The notes: generated by a model from the sequence alone, not told the origin. 64,000 nucleotides of DNA from Enorma sp964624825 (GCA_964624825.1 CAZUYD010000002.1:1-64000); one strand, 5' to 3'. Shown: positions 44,281 to 53,703, counted from the first letter of the stretch. Numbers and translations: made by a program.

Positions 44281-45641
44281 TGTTCAACCGAAAGCGTCGG
44301 CTTCGCGCGTCGCGCCCGCCTCGCGGGCGAACGGGCGCGCATGCCGGCGTACCCACCATGGGGAAGCCTGCCGCCGGAGAGCCTCGCGCGGCACGCGGCA
44401 CCCGAACAGCTCAGGGATCCGGCGCCGCTCGCCCGCGCCGCCGCGGCGGCATCACGCGCCGGCGCTTCGCCCTGGGCAGCATCGCCGCCGCCGGCGCAGG
44501 CATGGCCGCCATCGCGTTGAACTCTTGCTCGTTCGACGAAGAATCGAGCGATGGCGATCCCCAGGTGGTGACCGATAGCTCGCTGATCACCGCGGTTCTC
44601 GACGGTGATTTCGAATACTCCGACGATACCCCCACGTTAAGCGCTTCGTGGGAGCTGCCGCTTGGAACGCTTTTGTTTCATAGCGGCGGGTGCAGCTGGG
44701 CGGCGGCGATGCTCGCGCCCGAGTCGGCGAGCACTGTGAACACGCTCGGCATCGTGAGCCTGGAAAGCGGAACGGTTACCACGCTGGTGGAGACGCCATC
44801 GTTCGGCAGCACCTATAGCGTGTTCGATGTGCGCTGCACAGATTCCGTGTATGCATGGGTCGAGATCAACTACAATGACCTCTCGTGGGCGTTGCTTGGC
44901 CAGCAGCTCTCGTCGGGCGCACTCACCGGCGACCCCGTCGTGCTCGATGAAGGCGACGAAGATTGGGAGCCGCCGCGGTTCACCACGTGGAGCTCAAGCG
45001 TCATATGGCAGAAGATGCCCATGGCAAGCGGGGGCAGCTCAAGCGAGGCTTCGCACTGCTACATATGGTCGGTCGGATCGGCCGAGGGAACCGAGATCAA
45101 AGAATCGCCCGGACGCTTCGCCACCTCGCCGCGCGTGGCGGACGGTGTGCTCACCATCGCGCCGCGCGTGCGTGCAGATGAGGGTGTCTATTACGGCATG
45201 ACCGCGATCGACCTCTCGAGCGAGACGTTCGACCAGATCGACCAGTTGGTGCTGCCCTCCTCGGTTTCACCGTTCGACGCGACGTATATGAACGACGTCT
45301 TCGTCTTCTCGATCGAGGCGGCCTACGATAACGTGGGCAGCCTGGGCAATATGGGCACCTTTCTGGGGAGCGAAGGGGGCCCGTATCTTTACGTCCGCCG
45401 TGAGCCGGTGGCGCAAGTCACCTCGAACGGCGCGTATTACCTCATCAAATCGCAGGCGTCGCACATCATCGTCGATACCGATGCGCAGATGTACGGCACG
45501 CTTTTCGCGCCCGATCGCTGCCTCGACTATGGTGACTATCCGGCGACCGACGGCATCTCGAGCCAGTTCGTGTGCTACGCGACCGTACGGGACGATACGG
45601 GTTTGCCCGACCACGTACTCGTCCGCGTGTTTTCCATCTAA
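44277..45641 (+). CDS. Tat-exported, possibly lipid-anchored protein of unknown function
   Basis: The ATG at 44277 overlaps the TSCPD stop (ATGA) and has AGGAG 11 bases upstream; the product has 454 residues. A very basic N-terminus of about 55 residues leads into the twin-arginine motif ITRRRFALGS, a hydrophobic stretch and a possible lipobox ALNSC near residue 82, so export by Tat and perhaps lipidation are expected. The remaining 370 residues are acidic, rich in Ser/Thr/Trp and beta strands, with repeats such as SLESGTVTTLVETPSFGSTY that recall beta-propeller proteins. No catalytic motif is recognised. Confidence 0.72.
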   Translation: MMFNRKRRLRASRPPRGRTGAHAGVPTMGKPAAGEPRAARGTRTAQGSGAARPRRRGGITRRRFALGSIAAAGAGMAAIALNSCSFDEESSDGDPQVVTDSSLITAVLDGDFEYSDDTPTLSASWELPLGTLLFHSGGCSWAAAMLAPESASTVNTLGIVSLESGTVTTLVETPSFGSTYSVFDVRCTDSVYAWVEINYNDLSWALLGQQLSSGALTGDPVVLDEGDEDWEPPRFTTWSSSVIWQKMPMASGGSSSEASHCYIWSVGSAEGTEIKESPGRFATSPRVADGVLTIAPRVRADEGVYYGMTAIDLSSETFDQIDQLVLPSSVSPFDATYMNDVFVFSIEAAYDNVGSLGNMGTFLGSEGGPYLYVRREPVAQVTSNGAYYLIKSQASHIIVDTDAQMYGTLFAPDRCLDYGDYPATDGISSQFVCYATVRDDTGLPDHVLVRVFSI

Positions 45642-45729
45642 GGGCATCCAAGGCGCGCCCGGCTCGCCGCTCGATGCGGGAGGAAGTGGTCGGCAGCATA
45701 TAGGGCATCCAAGGCGCGCCCGGCTCGCC
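45641..45729. repeat. Pair of 28-bp direct repeats after the Tat protein gene
   Basis: The 28-base sequence starting AGGGCATCCAAGGCGCGCCC occurs at 45641-45668 and again at 45702-45729. The first copy starts at the last base of the stop codon, so the 3' end of the gene has been partly duplicated. No gene lies in 45642-45859; Ala/Pro codon-like CAGCCGCG repeats occur near 45811-45850. Confidence 0.8.
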
Positions 45730-45859
45730 AACTGCTGCAGACCACCCAGCTGCCGGCTGCGTTGCCGCGCTGCAACCTGCCCGAACAAGCGTTCATCTGC
45801 CGTCGCGCACAGCCGCGCCAACAGCCGTGGACAGCCGCGCTAACAGCCAGCAGCAGGCG

Positions 45860-46465
45860 CTATGCTCCGGCGCTCCCGCCAAGCAGCCGCTCGTTTGCCG
45901 CTGCGATGATCGCGGCGGCCGCGCGCGCATCGGGTGCATGCGGCGGTGCGGGCGTCTCGTCGAGCGGGAGCAGCTGCTTTTCCATCCAGGTTACCGAAAG
46001 CCATCTTCCCAGCTTGTATCCGCAGGAGGTATGCTCGCCGCACACGCGATACCCGTGGCGTTCATGGAAGGCGATCGAACCCGTGTTATCTGAGGTTATG
46101 CATGACTCGCTCATGCGGATGCCCTGGATACGCATGAGCTCTTCCAAAACGTCGAGCATGATCGAGCCAAGCCCGTGCCCCTGGTGGGCGGGCGCAAGGT
46201 AAATCGAGATCTCCGAGGCCCAGTCATACGCATGGCGCGCGCGGAACGACCCGTTGTATGCGTACCCAGCGATCTCGTCGGTCGCCGTGTCCGCTGCGAC
46301 GATATACGCGCGGTCACGAACCCCCGACCGAATGCGCTCGGCAAAATCCTCGACGCTGGGCACCTCGGTCTCGAAGCTTATGCACGTATCGCTCACAAAG
46401 GGTGCATAAATTCGTAAGAGCTTCTGCGCATCGTCTGGTTGTGCCGTGCGGATATAATATGGCAT
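45860..46465 (-). CDS. GNAT family N-acetyltransferase (phosphinothricin acetyltransferase-like)
   Basis: The 201-residue protein opens with YYIRTAQPDDAQKLLRIYAP and shows EISIYLAPAHQGHGLGSIML, the acetyl-CoA-binding Q/RxxGxG/A loop (QGHGLG), followed by DNTGSIAFHERHGYRVCGEH. This is the PAT/YncA-like branch that acetylates small amines, amino acids or similar compounds. An Ala-rich C-terminal tail of about 30 residues is extra. It is divergent from the response regulator gene. Confidence 0.85.
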   Translation of the reverse strand: MPYYIRTAQPDDAQKLLRIYAPFVSDTCISFETEVPSVEDFAERIRSGVRDRAYIVAADTATDEIAGYAYNGSFRARHAYDWASEISIYLAPAHQGHGLGSIMLDVLEELMRIQGIRMSESCITSDNTGSIAFHERHGYRVCGEHTSCGYKLGRWLSVTWMEKQLLPLDETPAPPHAPDARAAAAIIAAANERLLGGSAGA

Positions 46466-46623
46466 GGAACCCTCCCGTAAGAATTATCGAAGCGTGGAAA
46501 TAATATCAGGAGCGCGTAACGCCGAGCCGCTGAAACGTGTCCGGTGAGCGCCGATTTCATCCAGTGCAGTGCTGCATACGGTACAATGTGTTGGTTCTTG
46601 AGAGAGTGAGAAGGAGGCCGAAC
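46466..46623. promoter_or_regulatory. Divergent promoter region GNAT / response regulator
   Basis: It separates divergent genes. TACAATGTG near 46581 (TACGGTACAATG) contains the -10-like TACAAT for the response regulator, with a possible -35 unclear. AGAAGGAGG at 46609-46617 is its ribosome binding site. Confidence 0.45.
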
Positions 46624-47355
46624 ATGGCTTCAGACGCAAGAAGAATTCTGCTCGTTGAAGATGAGAAAGCCATCCGCGACGCCGTCGCGGCGTACCTCGA
46701 ACGCGAGGGATATTGGGTCGTCGGCGTGGGCGATGGTCAGTCCGCGGTTGAAGAGTTCCAGAAGCACCAGTTTGACCTCATCGTACTCGACCTCATGCTG
46801 CCCAAGCTTTCCGGTGAGCGCGTGTGCCGCACCATCCGCGATACCTCCGATGTGCCGATCATCATGCTTACCGCGAAGGGCGAGGTTGAAGACCGCATCA
46901 TCGGTCTTGAGCTCGGCGCCGACGACTATCTCATCAAGCCGTTTAGCCCCCGCGAGCTTGTCGCCCGCGTGCGCGCCCTGTTCCGTCGCACCCACCTGGC
47001 CGACGAGCCGCAGGCCGAGGTGCTCGACTTCGGAGATCTGGTCATCGACATCTCGGGGCATAAGATTCTCGTCGAGAACAAAGAAGTTGACTTGACCGCT
47101 TCCGAGTTCAAGCTGCTCACCACCCTCGCGCGTCACCCCGGCCGCGTATACAACCGCATGGAGCTGGTGGAGAAGGTGCTCGGATACGACTTCGAGGGCT
47201 ATGAGCGCACCATCGACAGCCACGTGAAGAACCTGCGCGCCAAACTCGGTGACGACCCGAAGCACCCCAAGTGGCTCTACACCGTGCACGGCGTTGGGTA
47301 CCGCTTTGAGGCCCCTGCGAAGCCGGCGGACGATAAGGCAGCAAGCGCGAAGTAG
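46624..47355 (+). CDS. OmpR/PhoB-family response regulator
   Basis: The 243-residue regulator has a receiver domain (5-120) with acidic pocket VEDE, phospho-acceptor Asp56 in VLDLMLP, the Thr of MLTAKGEVED and Lys near 106 in LIKPFSPREL. The C-terminal winged helix (about 140-233) shows VDLTASEFKLLTTLARHPGR and YTVHGVGYRFE. The ATG at 46624 with AGAAGGAGG is preferred over the upstream in-frame ATG at 46537. The histidine kinase follows after eight bases. Confidence 0.94.
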   Translation: MASDARRILLVEDEKAIRDAVAAYLEREGYWVVGVGDGQSAVEEFQKHQFDLIVLDLMLPKLSGERVCRTIRDTSDVPIIMLTAKGEVEDRIIGLELGADDYLIKPFSPRELVARVRALFRRTHLADEPQAEVLDFGDLVIDISGHKILVENKEVDLTASEFKLLTTLARHPGRVYNRMELVEKVLGYDFEGYERTIDSHVKNLRAKLGDDPKHPKWLYTVHGVGYRFEAPAKPADDKAASAK

Positions 47356-47363
47356 CGACAACC

Positions 47364-48905
47364 ATGCTGCCTGCACGCTTTGAGATTGGACAAAAGCATA
47401 AGCAAAGCCCCGAGGCGTCTTCCCGCGCAAGCTGGAACACGCCTCGTTCCGACACCCGCTCGGGGATGAGCTATACCACGCGCATGGCCGCTTCCTTTGC
47501 GCTCGCCTCGGTCATGACCGTCGTGGTGCTCGTTGGCGTGGTCGCGGTGGTGTGGAGCGGCGTGTTCTCAGATTACACGCGAACCAACATGACCGATATC
47601 GCCCAATCGACCGCGCAGCGCCTGGCCGACGCATATGAAGCGGAAGGGGAGTGGACGACGGCGCAACTCGCCTCCGTTGCGGATTCTACGTTAGCGTCTG
47701 ACGATATCGGCATGCAGGTGGTTGATGCCGAAGGGACGATTCTCTACGACGATTCCTGGCCCGCCGCGGCCGTGATCGACTCGTCGCAGGGAAGCGACGA
47801 GTCCTCGGTGCATAGTTTGGTGTCGAGTGCCCCGACCGATGCCGCCGCCTCGGTCACCCGCGACATCACCCTGTCTGATGGAACCGTTGTCGGGCAGGTG
47901 CGCCTGTGGGTGTTCGGGTCGGACGCGCTGCTCAGCAAGGCCGACACGGCGTTTCGCGACCGCACGTTCAACGCGATGTTCCTCGCCTCAATCATCGCGG
48001 TGGTCATCGCGATCATCATCGGTATCTTTGTCTCGCGCATGCTCACCAACCCGCTGCGGCGCATCACCGGCACGGCCAAGCAGATCCGCGACGGTGACCT
48101 CTCGGCGCGTACCGGGTTGCGGGGCGACGACGAGATAGACCGCCTCGGCGAGACCTTCGACGAAATGGCGACCTCGCTTGAGAAAGATCTGAAGCACGAG
48201 CGGCGCATCACGTCAGACGTCGCCCACGAGCTGCGCACGCCGCTCATGGCGATGCTTGCCACGGTCGAGGCGATGCAAGACGGCGTGCTTCCCGCAGATA
48301 ACGAGCACTTGGAGACCGTAGCTTCGGAGACGCGACGGCTTTCGCGCCTGGTTCAGCAGATGCTCGACCTCTCGCGCATGGAGAACCGCACCGAATCACT
48401 CAATCTGAACGAGTTTGAACTCGTGCCGTTTGTGAGGCAGATCGTGAATAGCCAGGATCAGTTCTTCCGCGATCACGACCTGCGGCTCAAGTTCGTCGAC
48501 GACATGCAGAACAGGTCTTCGGGCATCGAGGCCGATCCCGACATGATTACCCAGGCGATCGTGAACATCATGGGAAATGCGATGCGCTACACGCCGGAAG
48601 GCGGGCTGGTCGTGGTTTCGGTTCACGCCGATCGGCGCTATCTGATGGTTTCCGTGGCCGATACCGGCATCGGCATCGCCAAGGAGGACCTGTCGCGGAT
48701 CTTTGGGCGGTTCTGGCGCGCGGACGCCAGTCGCGCGCGCGAGGCGGGCGGCCTGGGCGTGGGGCTTTCGGTGACCAAGCAGATCGTCGAGCGCCACCAC
48801 GGCTACATAACAGTCGAGTCGGAACTTGGGAAGGGAACGACGTTTACGATTCATCTGCCCCGCGAGCACACAGCAGAGCTTCCATCATCTACAATGGAAC
48901 ACTAG
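47364..48905 (+). CDS. HAMP-domain sensor histidine kinase, partner of the response regulator
   Basis: The 513-residue kinase has membrane segments near 42-63 and 205-227 around an extracellular sensor of about 140 residues, then a HAMP linker (228-280), the H box SDVAHELRTPLMAM with His288, and the ATPase domain with N box IMGNAMRYTPEGG, G1 VADTGIGI and G2 GGLGVGLSVTKQI. Architecture resembles BaeS/WalK-like envelope stress kinases. The signal is not known. Confidence 0.93.
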   Translation: MLPARFEIGQKHKQSPEASSRASWNTPRSDTRSGMSYTTRMAASFALASVMTVVVLVGVVAVVWSGVFSDYTRTNMTDIAQSTAQRLADAYEAEGEWTTAQLASVADSTLASDDIGMQVVDAEGTILYDDSWPAAAVIDSSQGSDESSVHSLVSSAPTDAAASVTRDITLSDGTVVGQVRLWVFGSDALLSKADTAFRDRTFNAMFLASIIAVVIAIIIGIFVSRMLTNPLRRITGTAKQIRDGDLSARTGLRGDDEIDRLGETFDEMATSLEKDLKHERRITSDVAHELRTPLMAMLATVEAMQDGVLPADNEHLETVASETRRLSRLVQQMLDLSRMENRTESLNLNEFELVPFVRQIVNSQDQFFRDHDLRLKFVDDMQNRSSGIEADPDMITQAIVNIMGNAMRYTPEGGLVVVSVHADRRYLMVSVADTGIGIAKEDLSRIFGRFWRADASRAREAGGLGVGLSVTKQIVERHHGYITVESELGKGTTFTIHLPREHTAELPSSTMEH

Positions 48906-49148
48906 GCTGCTTCGTTCATGTGCGCAGCGCCGCGGCCTGCTGTGTAGAACGCGCGCCCCGCTCGCGCCTTGGTTCACCTGCGGCGCGCTCGGTGCGGGCA
49001 GCGCCGATGGCGTGCTTGCCAGGTGGCGTGCTTACCAGATGGCGCAGACGGCATGGGCGGCCACGCAGACATGCGCTTCGCGCAGCGCGAGCGGTGCACG
49101 TGCGCGGAGCAGACGGTATTTTGAGGCTATCTTGAGGAGATGACTCAC

Positions 49149-50036
49149 ATGGCAGACATGGAGCGGCATCCTGATTCACGCGGCAAGGTGCGCGACATCT
49201 ACCAGGCGGGCGACAACCTGCTTATGGTTGCAACCGACCGCATCTCGGCGTTCGACTTCATTCTTCCGGACGAGATTCCGTTCAAGGGCGAGGTACTCAA
49301 CCGCATCTCGGCCTTCTGGTTCGAGAAGTTTGCCGACCTGGTGCCGAATCACCTCGTTTCGATCGATGTCGACGATTTTCCGGCCGAGTTTTCCGAATAT
49401 CGGGAGTATCTTGCCGGGCGCGCCATGCTCGTGCGCCGTGCCGAAACCATCCCGGTCGAATGCATCGTGCGCGGGTATCTCACGGGTTCGGGCAAGAAGA
49501 CCTATGACGCCGACGGCACCGTGTGCGGGATCGAGCTTCCCGAAGGCCTCACGGAGGCATCGAAGCTCCCGGAGCCCATCTTCACCCCGTCCACCAAGGC
49601 TGCGATCGGCGACCACGATGAGAACATCTCGTTCGACCGCTGCGTCGACATCGTGGGTGCCGATGTGGCAGAGCAGATCCGCGACCTATCCTTGAAGATC
49701 TACGGTGCGGCTGCCGAGTATGCGGCGGCGCGCGGCATACTCATCGCAGACACCAAGTTCGAGTTCGGCATCATCGATGGCGAGGTGACGCTCATCGACG
49801 AATGCCTCACGCCCGACTCGAGCCGGTTCTGGCCGGCCGACTCCTATAGGGAGGGAGCGGTTCAGCCGAGCTACGACAAGCAGTTCGTGCGCGATTGGCT
49901 GAAGGCCAACTGGGACATGACGGGCGAGGTGCCGCACCTGCCCGCCGATGTCATCGAGGGAACGTCTGCGCGCTATCGCGAGGCGTACGAGATCATCACG
50001 GAAGAGCACTTTGTGAGCATGAAAGAGAATCGGTAA
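49149..50036 (+). CDS. purC: Phosphoribosylaminoimidazole-succinocarboxamide synthase
   Basis: The enzyme joins CAIR and aspartate to SAICAR, the substrate of PurB. RGKVRDIYQAGDNLLMVATD and ISAFDFILPDEIPFKGEVLN, VECIVRGYLTGSGKK, LIADTKFEFGIIDGEV and DECLTPDSSRFWP are family motifs. The second ATG (49149) has TGAGGAG at a normal distance; the ATG at 49140 abuts the binding site. About 295 residues. Its stop overlaps the next start (TAATG). Confidence 0.95.
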   Translation: MADMERHPDSRGKVRDIYQAGDNLLMVATDRISAFDFILPDEIPFKGEVLNRISAFWFEKFADLVPNHLVSIDVDDFPAEFSEYREYLAGRAMLVRRAETIPVECIVRGYLTGSGKKTYDADGTVCGIELPEGLTEASKLPEPIFTPSTKAAIGDHDENISFDRCVDIVGADVAEQIRDLSLKIYGAAAEYAAARGILIADTKFEFGIIDGEVTLIDECLTPDSSRFWPADSYREGAVQPSYDKQFVRDWLKANWDMTGEVPHLPADVIEGTSARYREAYEIITEEHFVSMKENR

Positions 50037-50746
50037 TGACTATTCGGAGCAGCAGCAACAAGCGCGTTCAGAATCGCGAGTACACCGGGGCATCCCGCAA
50101 ATCCGCCGCATCGGCGAAGCCCGCCCGCGCCGCCGCGTCATCGGTGCGCGTGGTGCCCGCAAGCTCGAAAGCTCGTCGTCGTGAGCGCGAGCAGGGAGAA
50201 TCGCTCGAAGGCCTGAGCCGCGAGGAGAAGCGCGCTCGTCGTCGTGAGCTGCGCGTCAAAGAGGACAACATGCTCTCGGCGGCAAACATACTCATGAAAG
50301 AAGACGATGAGTATCGCTCGAAGCGGCGCATCTTCTGGGCGCTCATAGGCATTGGTGTCGTGGGTATTGCGCTTGAGTGGCTTCTGCTGATGGGGACGTT
50401 CAGCATGTTGCCGGAGGATTCGCTGAACGTGATCAGCATCGTGGGCATCATTGCCTCGTATGCCTTCGTGATCGCTTCATTCGTGTACGACATGGTGAAG
50501 ATTCGCCCCATCCGCAACTTCTACAAGGCTCAGGTGTCCGGCATGGCCGACCGCAGGGTCGTCGAGGTCATCGAGAAGGCTGCCGAGAAGTCCGAGAAAG
50601 AGAAGTCTGCGAAGAAGCGGGGTTTTAAGAAGCGCTCGGCTGACGCGAATGACGCAGGCGCGTCGACTGCGCAGGCGGAGACCGAAGGACCCGTGCAGGA
50701 GCACAAGAAGAAGCGGCCGAAGAAGAACCAGCGCTCTCGGCGTTAA
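50036..50746 (+). CDS. Two-span membrane protein with long basic tails, unknown function
   Basis: Starting in the purC stop (TAATG), the frame gives 236 residues. The first 100 are Arg/Lys/Ala/Ser-rich, with a likely coiled coil (EEKRARRRELRVKEDNMLSA). Two membrane segments lie near 100-122 (ALIGIGVVGIALEWLLLM) and 128-152 (VISIVGIIASYAFVIASFVY). A second charged coil (EVIEKAAEKSEKEKSAKKRG) and a Lys/Arg tail follow. This pattern, cytosolic basic arms on a membrane hairpin, is seen in many actinobacterial hypothetical proteins. Confidence 0.72.
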   Translation: MTIRSSSNKRVQNREYTGASRKSAASAKPARAAASSVRVVPASSKARRREREQGESLEGLSREEKRARRRELRVKEDNMLSAANILMKEDDEYRSKRRIFWALIGIGVVGIALEWLLLMGTFSMLPEDSLNVISIVGIIASYAFVIASFVYDMVKIRPIRNFYKAQVSGMADRRVVEVIEKAAEKSEKEKSAKKRGFKKRSADANDAGASTAQAETEGPVQEHKKKRPKKNQRSRR

Positions 50747-50859
50747 CGAGGGGCGGTATCCAGGCTGCCCCTCGGCCACCACGGCATTCATGACTTGCTG
50801 TAACCACGACGCCTACGGTGTCGGTACAGATACGTGTTCCGACGCCACTGAGGGAGACC

Positions 50860-52140
50860 ATGATCAAGGCTGCTTTGACGTGCAAAGATGCGCAGATGGG
50901 AATTCGCGCCCTCAAGCCGAAGATCGAGCGCTACGCGGCACTTATCGTTCGCAAGGGGGTAAACGTCCAACCTGGCCAGGAAGTCGTTGTGTCGGCTCCG
51001 GTGGAGTCGGCGGAGTTCGTGCGCATGCTCGTGCGCTGTGCATACGAGCAGAAGGCCGGGCATGTGACGGTGCTTTGGAACGACGATGCGGTGACGCGGG
51101 CAACGTATGAGCACGTCGATGTCGCTTTCTTCGAGCAAACGCCCGAGTGGCGCCGCATACAGCTCAACTCGCTTGCCGAGATGGGGGCGTGCTTCATCTT
51201 CGTCGAGGGGTCAGACCCCGCGGCACTCGAGGGTATCGATCCTGCGAAGCCGGCTGCGGCGTCGAAGGCGGAGAACACCCAGTGCGCGGCGTTTCGGCGT
51301 GGTCTCGATTTCAACCTAAACCCCTGGTGCGTCGCGGGCGCTCCCGTTGGCGCATGGGCGCGTCGGGTGTTTCCCGACGTGCCAGATGAAGTTGCCATCT
51401 ACAAGCTATGGTGCGCCATCCTGGCCGCTGCGCGCGCCGACGGCGGTGACCCGGAGAGCGCGTGGGAGCTGCACGACGCCACCTTTGAAAAGAATCTGCA
51501 CTTCCTGAACGACGCTCACTTCGACATGTTGCGCTACGAATCGTCCAACGGGACGAATTTCACCGTCGGCCTCACTGATCAACATATCTGGGCAGGTGGA
51601 AAGTGCTCGACGCCAGGCGGGCATCCGTTCTTCCCGAATATACCCACCGAAGAAGTGTTCACCTCGCCAGATTGCACGCGCGCCGAGGGCATCGTCTATT
51701 CCGCGCTGCCGCTCATTCACCACGGTAACAAAGTTGACGGATTTTGGCTCAGGTTTGAGCACGGCCGCGTGGTCGATTATGATGCGCGTGTTGGACACGA
51801 TACGTTGAAGCACATCGTCGAGACGGACGACGGCTCGTGCCGATTGGGCGAGGTAGCGCTCGTTTCTAAGAACACCCCCATCCGCGCGAGCGAGATTCTG
51901 TTTTACGACACGCTGTACGACGAGAACGCGAGCTGTCACCTCGCGCTGGGCGTAGGATTTCCCGAGTGCTATCGCGGCGGGTATGATATGTCGTCCGAAG
52001 AGCTTCGGGAGCATGGGGTGAACCACTCGTCCACTCACGTCGACTTCATGATCGGTACAGAAGACCTGAACATAACCGGCGTCCAGGCTGATGGCACGGA
52101 GGTGCCGGTCTTCGTGAATGGTCAATGGGGCTGGGAATAA
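50860..52140 (+). CDS. M29-family aminopeptidase (AmpS/PepS type)
   Basis: The 426-residue metallopeptidase removes N-terminal residues from peptides in the cytoplasm. KIERYAALIVRKGVNVQPGQ opens the fold. NIPTEEVFTSPDCTRAEGIV carries the metal-ligand Glu, and later ligands lie in LGVGFPECYRGG and the NHSSTHVDFMIGTEDLNITG end (His, Asp). Start at ATG 50860 after GAGGGAG with a tight spacer; an earlier in-frame ATG at 50818 is less likely. It is a single unit. Confidence 0.9.
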   Translation: MIKAALTCKDAQMGIRALKPKIERYAALIVRKGVNVQPGQEVVVSAPVESAEFVRMLVRCAYEQKAGHVTVLWNDDAVTRATYEHVDVAFFEQTPEWRRIQLNSLAEMGACFIFVEGSDPAALEGIDPAKPAAASKAENTQCAAFRRGLDFNLNPWCVAGAPVGAWARRVFPDVPDEVAIYKLWCAILAAARADGGDPESAWELHDATFEKNLHFLNDAHFDMLRYESSNGTNFTVGLTDQHIWAGGKCSTPGGHPFFPNIPTEEVFTSPDCTRAEGIVYSALPLIHHGNKVDGFWLRFEHGRVVDYDARVGHDTLKHIVETDDGSCRLGEVALVSKNTPIRASEILFYDTLYDENASCHLALGVGFPECYRGGYDMSSEELREHGVNHSSTHVDFMIGTEDLNITGVQADGTEVPVFVNGQWGWE

Positions 52141-52199
52141 CGGGCGCGCCTCGCTGGTGACGCGCCTGCGTCCAGCGCTTGTTCAGCACCCGATTGCGC

Positions 52200-52308
52200 T
52201 GCTGCCCAGCCTTCAAACCTCTGCTTCGAGCTCACGGATCTTCCCGCTCCGACTCTGAGCGCCGGTACCGGCGAGTTTTCAGACCTCCGCTTCTAATTCA
52301 CGGATCCT
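52200..52308. repeat. Imperfect duplication of the 3' end of the panE-like gene
   Basis: TTCAAACCTCTGCTTCGAGC with following bases (from 52212) resembles TTCAGACCTCCGCTTCTAAT (from 52281). On the minus strand both encode (K/R)IRELEAEV and a stop, so the last nine codons of the reductase are present twice, about 70 bases apart. Confidence 0.6.
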
Positions 52309-53193
52309 CCGGTATAGCCATCTGTTTGTCGGGACGAGAATCCCATGGCGCTCAGCGAGGCGGATGACGGTGCCCGAAAACTGTTCGACTTCGGTGGCCT
52401 TGCGGTTGATGCGATCCTGCGCCATTGAGGGCAAGCCTTTTGGATCGAGGGTTGTGACGATTTTCGCCATCTGGGTAAGGTCGGCCTCGGTAACGTCTAC
52501 GCCTTCGGCGCGGGCGACGGCGAGCGCTTCGCGCATCGCGGCTATGAAGCAGCGATGCTGATCGCTTCCCGGTTCGCTCGCAGAGCCATAGGTGCCGCCA
52601 AACGCCATACAGGTCTGGTTAATTCCAACGTTGAGCATGAGCTTGACCCACTGCCGCCGGCGGATATCGGTCTCTACCACATGGGCAATCTGCGCGCGGG
52701 CAAGAAAGTCGGCGATGTCATCAACGACGCCCGGCTCCGTGCCGGCAGCCGGGCCTAGACGAATCTCGCCGGAATGCGCGAACGTGAGGGCTCCATCGAT
52801 GAAGACGGCATCCATTCCCTGCGCAACGGAAAGCACCGTGTGTTTCCAGCCAAAACGCTCGGCTATTTGTTCTTCGCTCGTGATGCCGTTGAGCAGCGAG
52901 ATGATACGGGTGTCTGCTCCAACGAGCCTGTCCATGGCGTCGAGTGCGGTTTCGAGGCCGGTGGCCTTCACCGCCAGAATCACGATATCGACGGGCGTGG
53001 CCTTGCATGCCGGGATCGTGCGTATGGTGCAAGGCTCGCCGTTTATAACGGGAAGCTCGCCAGATCGGCGAGCGTAGCGCTCATCATCCATTACGAACTC
53101 AACGGCATCGGCGCCGACGTTCCTTTCAATCATGGAGCCATAGAGCAGCCCAATCGCTCCTCTACCGATGATTGCCGCTCGCTCGATTCTCAT
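52279..53193 (-). CDS. 2-dehydropantoate 2-reductase family (PanE/ApbA) protein
   Basis: This 304-residue NADPH-dependent reductase family makes pantoate for coenzyme A. The nucleotide-binding loop is IIGRGAIGLLYGSM. ILAVKATGLETALDAM, ISLLNGITSEEQIAERFG and the catalytic-Lys region RRQWVKLMLNVGINQTCMAF are typical. The ATG at 53193 has AGGAG seven bases upstream; the frame extends to 53217 but without a better site. No other pantothenate genes are nearby, so a related ketopantoate-like substrate cannot be excluded. Confidence 0.85.
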   Translation of the reverse strand: MRIERAAIIGRGAIGLLYGSMIERNVGADAVEFVMDDERYARRSGELPVINGEPCTIRTIPACKATPVDIVILAVKATGLETALDAMDRLVGADTRIISLLNGITSEEQIAERFGWKHTVLSVAQGMDAVFIDGALTFAHSGEIRLGPAAGTEPGVVDDIADFLARAQIAHVVETDIRRRQWVKLMLNVGINQTCMAFGGTYGSASEPGSDQHRCFIAAMREALAVARAEGVDVTEADLTQMAKIVTTLDPKGLPSMAQDRINRKATEVEQFSGTVIRLAERHGILVPTNRWLYRRIRELEAEV

Positions 53194-53396
53194 GCGCACT
53201 CCTGGTATACGAGGCAATAGCTTGTTTGTATCATCTCATAAACGACGAGTTATTGATGATGGATAATGGGGTTGGCTCAAGTTCTGGGCGGTTTATCAAG
53301 GGTGCGGGAAAGGCATGGCCGGCAGGTTAACCGGCTCGGTTGAGCAAGGGTGGTTCTTCTGCGCCTGCGTTGTGTTTCACAGCGCGGTTGCGCCCA
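53194..53396. other. Upstream region of the PanE-like gene
   Basis: No gene is seen. It is AT-richer near 53221-53275 (TTTGTATCATCTCATAAACG) and should carry the reductase promoter on the minus strand. Confidence 0.3.
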
Positions 53397-53533
53397 AATC
53401 TCAAGTTTGGCGACACTTTTTGACCCCTTTAAAAGTAGACGGAAAAGTAGTAAGCCTTTTACCTGCGCTTTTTTCTGCAATGAAACCCGGAATACTCGGA
53501 ACACCCGCTAAAAGTGTCGCCAAACTTGAGATT
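53397..53533. mobile_element. 137-bp MITE-like element with perfect 24-bp inverted ends
   Basis: AATCTCAAGTTTGGCGACAC followed by TTTT (53397-53420) is exactly the reverse complement of 53510-53533. The 89-bp interior is AT-richer than the surroundings and holds no gene. Perfect long terminal inverted repeats on a short non-coding stretch are characteristic of miniature inverted-repeat elements. Target-site duplication could not be made out clearly. Confidence 0.6.
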
Positions 53534-53703
53534 CAGTGGCATGAAACACATGAAACAAGCGAAACGCGCGAAATACAACCGCCGACTTGTGCATTCTGCG
53601 GCGAACGCCCCGCGTTCGCATCATTGCGCGCCCTCTTGGGCTCGAATCCTCGGCGAGGCGCGCGAGCATGAAAAGCTCCATCGCTGGAGCTCGTCGAATT
53701 CAA

